A stretch of DNA of 34,212 nucleotides from contig NW_014577494.1 in assembly GCF_000485595.1 (NCBI RefSeq), positions 80,125-114,336 of the forward strand, read 5' to 3'. Both the position numbers and the translations under genes were made by a program. Under the pieces are notes generated by a model. It made no database searches. It was given only the letters and a program-made list of their open reading frames with translations, and was not told the origin of the DNA. The stretch comes from Priapulus caudatus (taxonomy: Eukaryota; Priapulida; Priapulimorpha; Priapulimorphida; Priapulidae). How positions within the stretch are numbered: the stretch's first letter is position 1; each line of letters begins with the position of its first letter. Positions 32,028-34,212 of this stretch are shown piece after piece.

Positions 32028-33051
32028 ATACGCGTGGTCATGTACGTGACCGTGCACATGCACGCAAGGCCATACGTACGTGACACGTACTGCGCTGTTT
32101 ATCCTGACTGCGATTGTGTGCGATTCTCGCTCTTATTCTGTTTCGCGATTCTCGATTATCTGTTTTACTTATTTAGTATTTACACTATCGACGACTTGAT
32201 AAACTTTTCAACGTTCTATCAACCTTTTTATCAGATCTTCAAAGGTTTTATAATATATTATCGGTAAACGTTTCAACATTTGAACCGCAGTGGGCGCGCC
32301 GGCCCACGTCAATACGCCGCCGCGTGAATACGGGCCGCGTGCAAACCTGCGATTGTGTGCGATCCCTCCAGTGTGGCGCCGTAATATATTATAATTATAA
32401 TCTCTCTGAAATGTTTCTCTGCGTGGGGGCAACTGCCTTTCTTGTGTCCACACTAGCTACGGCCTAGAATTGGCACCATAATAAATCAAAAATCAAATAA
32501 TATAGCGCGCTACAAGACCGCTGTCAGGGAGGAGCCAACAATTAATGCGATAGCCTTATCTAGTGTGTATATGTGGACATAGATATCCGAGAAACGATAT
32601 TATTTATAACTGCGTAAATATTAGTCTTCAAAGTTCAAGGGTCTTTATCGAAGACGGAAAGAGAAAAAGTTTATTAAATAGACGATCAATACTGCGGATC
32701 GCAGTAGAAAAAGCCTCAATTTTGCAACTAACTAAAGAGAAATTGAGAGACGGAAATGAGACGGAATGACAGAGACAACGAAGCTAATTAAGGGATCATT
32801 TGAAGAGGGCGCACGTGTTGAAAGTAATGTAATACAATCATAGATATAGAATATAGATACATAGAATATAGATATATTGTGTATATCGTGAGATATCACA
32901 TGTGATATGGTGATATGTATCAATCTATGAGACTATGACACTGATCTCAACGTGATCTCAACGATTACGATACGATAGAATGCGATGTCGGTACATTTAT
33001 GACATTGCGCTACTGCGCATGATCAACGGGCAAAGTTCATGCCACTCCAAC

Positions 33052-33368
33052 ATGGCGTCGAACGGTGTAAACATGTCAAATTCTGTGTGTTCATTGCACA
33101 ATTTATTGCGCAGTGAGAGTAGTTTTGAGGGTAATAGCGTTCAGAAGGTGTTAGAGAATGGTGCAAATCCGAGCGAAATTGACGAGAATGGAAGAACACC
33201 GATGCACTGGGCCGTGATACGAGGATGCGTGCCCGCTATCGAGGCACTTTGCCAAGCCGGAGCCAACGTAAACGCGTGTGACGAGCAAGGGAACACTCCA
33301 TTGCATTATTGCGGGCGTGTTGAAACAGCAGCATGTCTTATCAGTCGCGGAGCTAATATGGATGTCCG
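33052..33368 (+). CDS. Ankyrin-repeat protein, first coding exon (continues beyond window)
   Basis: The ATG at 33052 sits in a good context (A at -3, G at +4). The 105 codons read MASNGVNMSNSVCSLHNLLR, then about two and a half ankyrin repeats: a partial one (VQKVLENGANPSEI, residues 30-43), a full one (DENGRTPMHWAVIRGCVPAI...GANVNA, 44-75) and another (DEQGNTPLHYCGRVETAACL...GANMDV, 77-105). A GT at 33369 in the middle of an Arg codon is the likely donor (GTATGG, weak); if unspliced the ORF would stop at 33396 after a non-ankyrin tail. In-frame ATGs at 32980 and 33019 are alternative starts. No downstream exon was found in the last 840 bp. The specific family member is not identifiable. Confidence 0.75.
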
Positions 33369-34212
33369 GTATGGAGGTTATACGAGGGGTGGTTAATGAG
33401 AGGAAGGGGAAGTGGTGGTTCGTGGAAGAAGAGGATGAGGGAGAGGGTGGAGAGGAGAAGAAGTTGATGAAATAGAAGAGAAGAAAGAGAACAAGACGGA
33501 GAAGTAATATTAATACTAATAGTAATAGTAATTAATAGCCTCTTCTTCCACGAACCACCACTTCTATTAGTAATACTAATAGAAGAATAAGCAAGCTAGA
33601 AAAAGACTGATTGCCTGAATAAGGAGCAGAATTAAAAGTACTCGTAGATGATGGCAAAATAAAAAATATTAATAATGAAGGGGCAGGCGGAAAAGGTTAA
33701 TAATATTAATAAGAAGAAGGCAAAGGAAGGAGACTAGGAAGAAGAATTAACACAAGAAATGGGTTAATTATAAGTAGGGGGATGAAAGTGCACGATATTG
33801 AGGAGAAAATGTGAAAGGAGTGGACGAGGAGCAGATGCGTGATGAACCTTTTTCACATAAATTTTACCTAACCCTTTAACAAACACCATCTCACCTATTT
33901 AAACTGATACACTTATTATCTGCCTTACCTTCCCCCACCCTTATAACTCATTAACTACTACCTCGATCTCTAAATGCTTCAGGCCCTTATCTGATCCATG
34001 TTTTTTCCTTTACCTGTGCCTGTTCTGATTAGCCGCGTTCACACGGAGCAATTGTCCCCGGTCGAAAACGATCCGAGACTGACCGGATCAAAAATGACAC
34101 GGGTCCAGGGTTCTCCAAGAGCACTTATAGCCTGGCGGCCCGCCAGCTAGGCTATCGACGAGCCTCGCCATCCTAAAATGCATCTGCCACTCTAAATATC
34201 ATAGCCGCCATG
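33369..34212 (+). other. Probable first intron of the ankyrin gene, purine-rich
   Basis: AG-rich low-complexity DNA to about 33840, then AT-rich DNA and transposon ends at the window edge: GCCGCGTTCACACGG (34032-34046) and CAGGGTTCTCCA (34106). No second exon recognised. Confidence 0.5.
33409..33564. repeat. Perfect 26-bp inverted repeat beside the ankyrin exon
   Basis: GAAGTGGTGGTTCGTGGAAG and six more bases (33409-33434) recur exactly reverse-complemented at 33539-33564, 104 bp apart. The spacer is purine-rich, with ATTAATACTAATAG repeats on each side of the right arm. Confidence 0.9.

Larger units (their letters stand above)
29366..33051. other. Divergent intergenic region between UGP2 and the ankyrin gene
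   Basis: About 3.7 kb with no exon recognised. It should hold both promoters; no convincing TATA box or CpG cluster can be tied to a start. It contains (TA)n runs, the GATA-site cluster (30691-30802), palindromes and transposon scraps, including CAGTGGAACCCCGATTTTAC at 30215 after a TA, a pogo/Tigger-like end with no partner. Confidence 0.55.

Overview
The window is a piece of an animal nuclear genome. It has split genes with GT-AG introns, short exons in long AT-rich introns, TTAGGG-type interstitial repeats, many short DNA transposons and several minisatellites. Nothing bacterial is present: no operons, no ribosome binding sites, and no long ORF outside tandem repeats. Both identified proteins are clear metazoan orthologues. 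The exact lineage cannot be fixed from the sequence; a marine invertebrate, possibly a non-vertebrate deuterostome, is a weak guess.

Three genes are supported. (1) + strand, 1009-8651: the last nine coding exons (309 codons plus stop) of VPS54, the GARP subunit for endosome-to-Golgi retrograde tethering; its 5' part lies upstream of the window. (2) - strand, 29365 down to 18310: a complete UDP-glucose pyrophosphorylase gene (UGP2). I could assemble 15 coding exons whose phases all agree into a 507-residue protein with the LNGGLG loop and catalytic lysines. (3) + strand, from about 33052: the first exon of an ankyrin-repeat protein that continues past the window. VPS54 and UGP2 converge tail to tail, an arrangement I recall also exists in human 2p14-p15, so it may be a very old microsynteny. 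UGP2 and the ankyrin gene diverge head to head about 3.7 kb apart.

The rest is mobile and repetitive DNA. From left to right: a near-perfect 281-bp-arm foldback (28-636); a PIF/Harbinger-like MITE with TAA target duplication (2408-2690); three diverged copies (A, B, C) of an about 1 kb repeat with a terminal hairpin and runs of AGGTCA half-sites; a roughly 2.9 kb 28-bp minisatellite in the VPS54-UGP2 interval, split by a 1008-bp hAT element that still carries the transposase C-terminus; two short MITEs with 7-8 bp target duplications; and, inside UGP2 introns, a palindromic MITE carrying octamer motifs, a triplicated segment abutting a splice donor and hit by a hAT MITE, a Russian-doll stack of three nested elements inside a minisatellite, and a further CAGGG-ended element. 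The UGP2-ankyrin interval holds a GATA-site cluster and several palindromes.

I found no evidence for a new multigene system. The most informative signals are the conserved convergent gene pair, the dated order of nested insertions, and the repeat family carrying nuclear-receptor-like half-sites.
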